Source: Bacteroidota bacterium
GTDB lineage: Bacteria; Bacteroidota; Ignavibacteria; UBA10030
DNA: 6,869 bases
Assembly (NCBI GenBank): GCA_025455125.1
Contig: JALONE010000175.1
Location: 1-6,869 of the forward strand
Direction: 5' to 3'
The notes under the pieces were generated by a model. The model was not told the DNA's origin and did no database searches. It saw only the letters and a program-made list of their open reading frames with translations. Both the position numbers and the translations under genes were made by a program. Below, in pieces: positions 6,668 through 6,869 of this stretch. The number at the start of each line of letters is the position of its first letter. Position 1 is the first letter of the stretch.

Positions 6668-6673
6668 CTCCTT
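6668..6673 (-). promoter_or_regulatory. Strong Shine-Dalgarno site of the hydrolase gene
   Basis: AAGGAG on the minus strand lies 7 bases before the ATG at 6660. It confirms that start, which also gives a well-formed signal peptide. Confidence 0.8.
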
Positions 6674-6691
6674 GCTGAATGCGAGGGGAAA

Positions 6692-6720
6692 TTGAACGTG
6701 CCAAGGTAAAGCTAGTTCAA
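6692..6720. promoter_or_regulatory. Inverted repeat TTGAAC-N17-GTTCAA upstream of the hydrolase gene
   Basis: Perfect 6-bp arms at 6692-6697 and 6715-6720 flank 17 bp, 31-60 bp upstream of the hydrolase start. On the minus strand the arms also sit about where a weak -35 (TTGAAC) and -10 (TTCAAT, 18-bp spacing) would be, so the repeat may be a promoter, an operator pair or chance. The promoter of this gene is otherwise not identified. Confidence 0.3.
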
Positions 6721-6864
6721 GGGAAAGGCAATGATGCTGTGACGAACGGCGTGAGATGCCTCCTTGATTCTGGCTCTGCGCTTGATTACCTGTTCCGCTC
6801 CCATCCTGCAGTCTTTGCTGAGTTTGTTGTTGAATCGGAACCGCTGGCGAAGTTTCGCTGGCAT
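6712..6864 (-). other. Short basic frame upstream of the hydrolase gene, doubtful coding
   Basis: A minus-strand frame of 50 residues from an ATG at 6864 to a TAG at 6714-6712. The frame is also open upstream to the window end, so it could be the C-terminus of a gene lying to the right. It is rich in Arg and Lys (for example EQVIKRRARIKEA) and matches no family I know. It is co-directional with the hydrolase gene and would end 51 bp before its ATG. It overlaps the plus-strand frame at 6679-6869, so at most one is likely to be real. Confidence 0.15.
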
Positions 6865-6869
6865 CCCCG

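Larger units (their letters stand above)
6679..6869 (+). other. Open frame running off the right edge, doubtful coding
   Basis: From an ATG at 6679 a plus-strand frame stays open to the window end, 63 full codons. Its later part has a protein-like composition, for example LLDSGSALDYLFRSHPAVFA from residue 28. I recognise no family. Against it: no SD before the ATG; the ATG lies only 18 bp from the divergent hydrolase start and over that gene's SD; third-position GC looks lower than in the confident genes; and an antisense frame covers the same bases. A later GTG at 6739 or 6751 could be a true start, but neither has an SD. It may equally be chance. Confidence 0.2.

Noticed and set aside
6846..6857. 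Small inverted repeat GCGAA-GT-TTCGC near the right edge
   Set aside because: The 5-bp arms with a 2-base centre are too short to support a terminator or operator, and nothing nearby gives it a role.

Overview
The window is GC-rich by eye (upper fifties percent) and comes from a Gram-negative bacterium: it encodes a TonB-dependent outer-membrane receptor, a TolC-type outer-membrane channel and two further proteins with export signals. The style (secreted CocE/S15 hydrolase, secreted ThuA-like protein, TetR-TolC pair) suits the FCB superphylum (Bacteroidota, Ignavibacteria, Chlorobiota and relatives). This is inference: no rRNA or marker gene is present. Promoters look partly sigma70-like, and Shine-Dalgarno (SD) use is mixed: strong for two genes, good for one, absent for two.

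All five confident genes are on the minus strand, so the region is transcribed from high to low coordinates. In transcription order: (1) 6660-4786, a secreted CocE/NonD (peptidase S15) hydrolase resembling alpha-amino-acid ester hydrolases, with a strong SD and a GC-rich terminator hairpin just past its stop; (2) 4634-2628, a TonB-dependent receptor with its own promoter (perfect -35, 17-bp spacer) and an inverted repeat over the -10; (3) 2609-1938, a secreted ThuA-like protein 18 bp behind the receptor, almost certainly co-transcribed; (4) 1852-1250, a TetR-family repressor with a promoter and a perfect 14-bp palindrome touching its start codon; (5) 1214 to beyond position 1, a TolC-family outer-membrane efflux protein 35 bp behind the regulator and cut by the window edge.

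This makes three transcription units: a lone hydrolase gene; a receptor-ThuA operon, probably import plus periplasmic processing of an unknown ligand; and a TetR-TolC operon, probably the start of a regulated efflux locus whose adaptor and pump genes would lie to the left of the window. The 209 bp right of the hydrolase start carry its SD, an inverted repeat and two mutually antisense short reading frames of doubtful reality.

I found no mobile element, CRISPR, tRNA, rRNA or clear riboswitch, and no obviously new multi-gene system. The points most worth checking are the promoter/operator/start-codon layout of the TetR gene, the partly conserved amine-binding acid cluster in the hydrolase, the compact N-terminus of the ThuA-like protein, and the inverted repeat over the receptor promoter.
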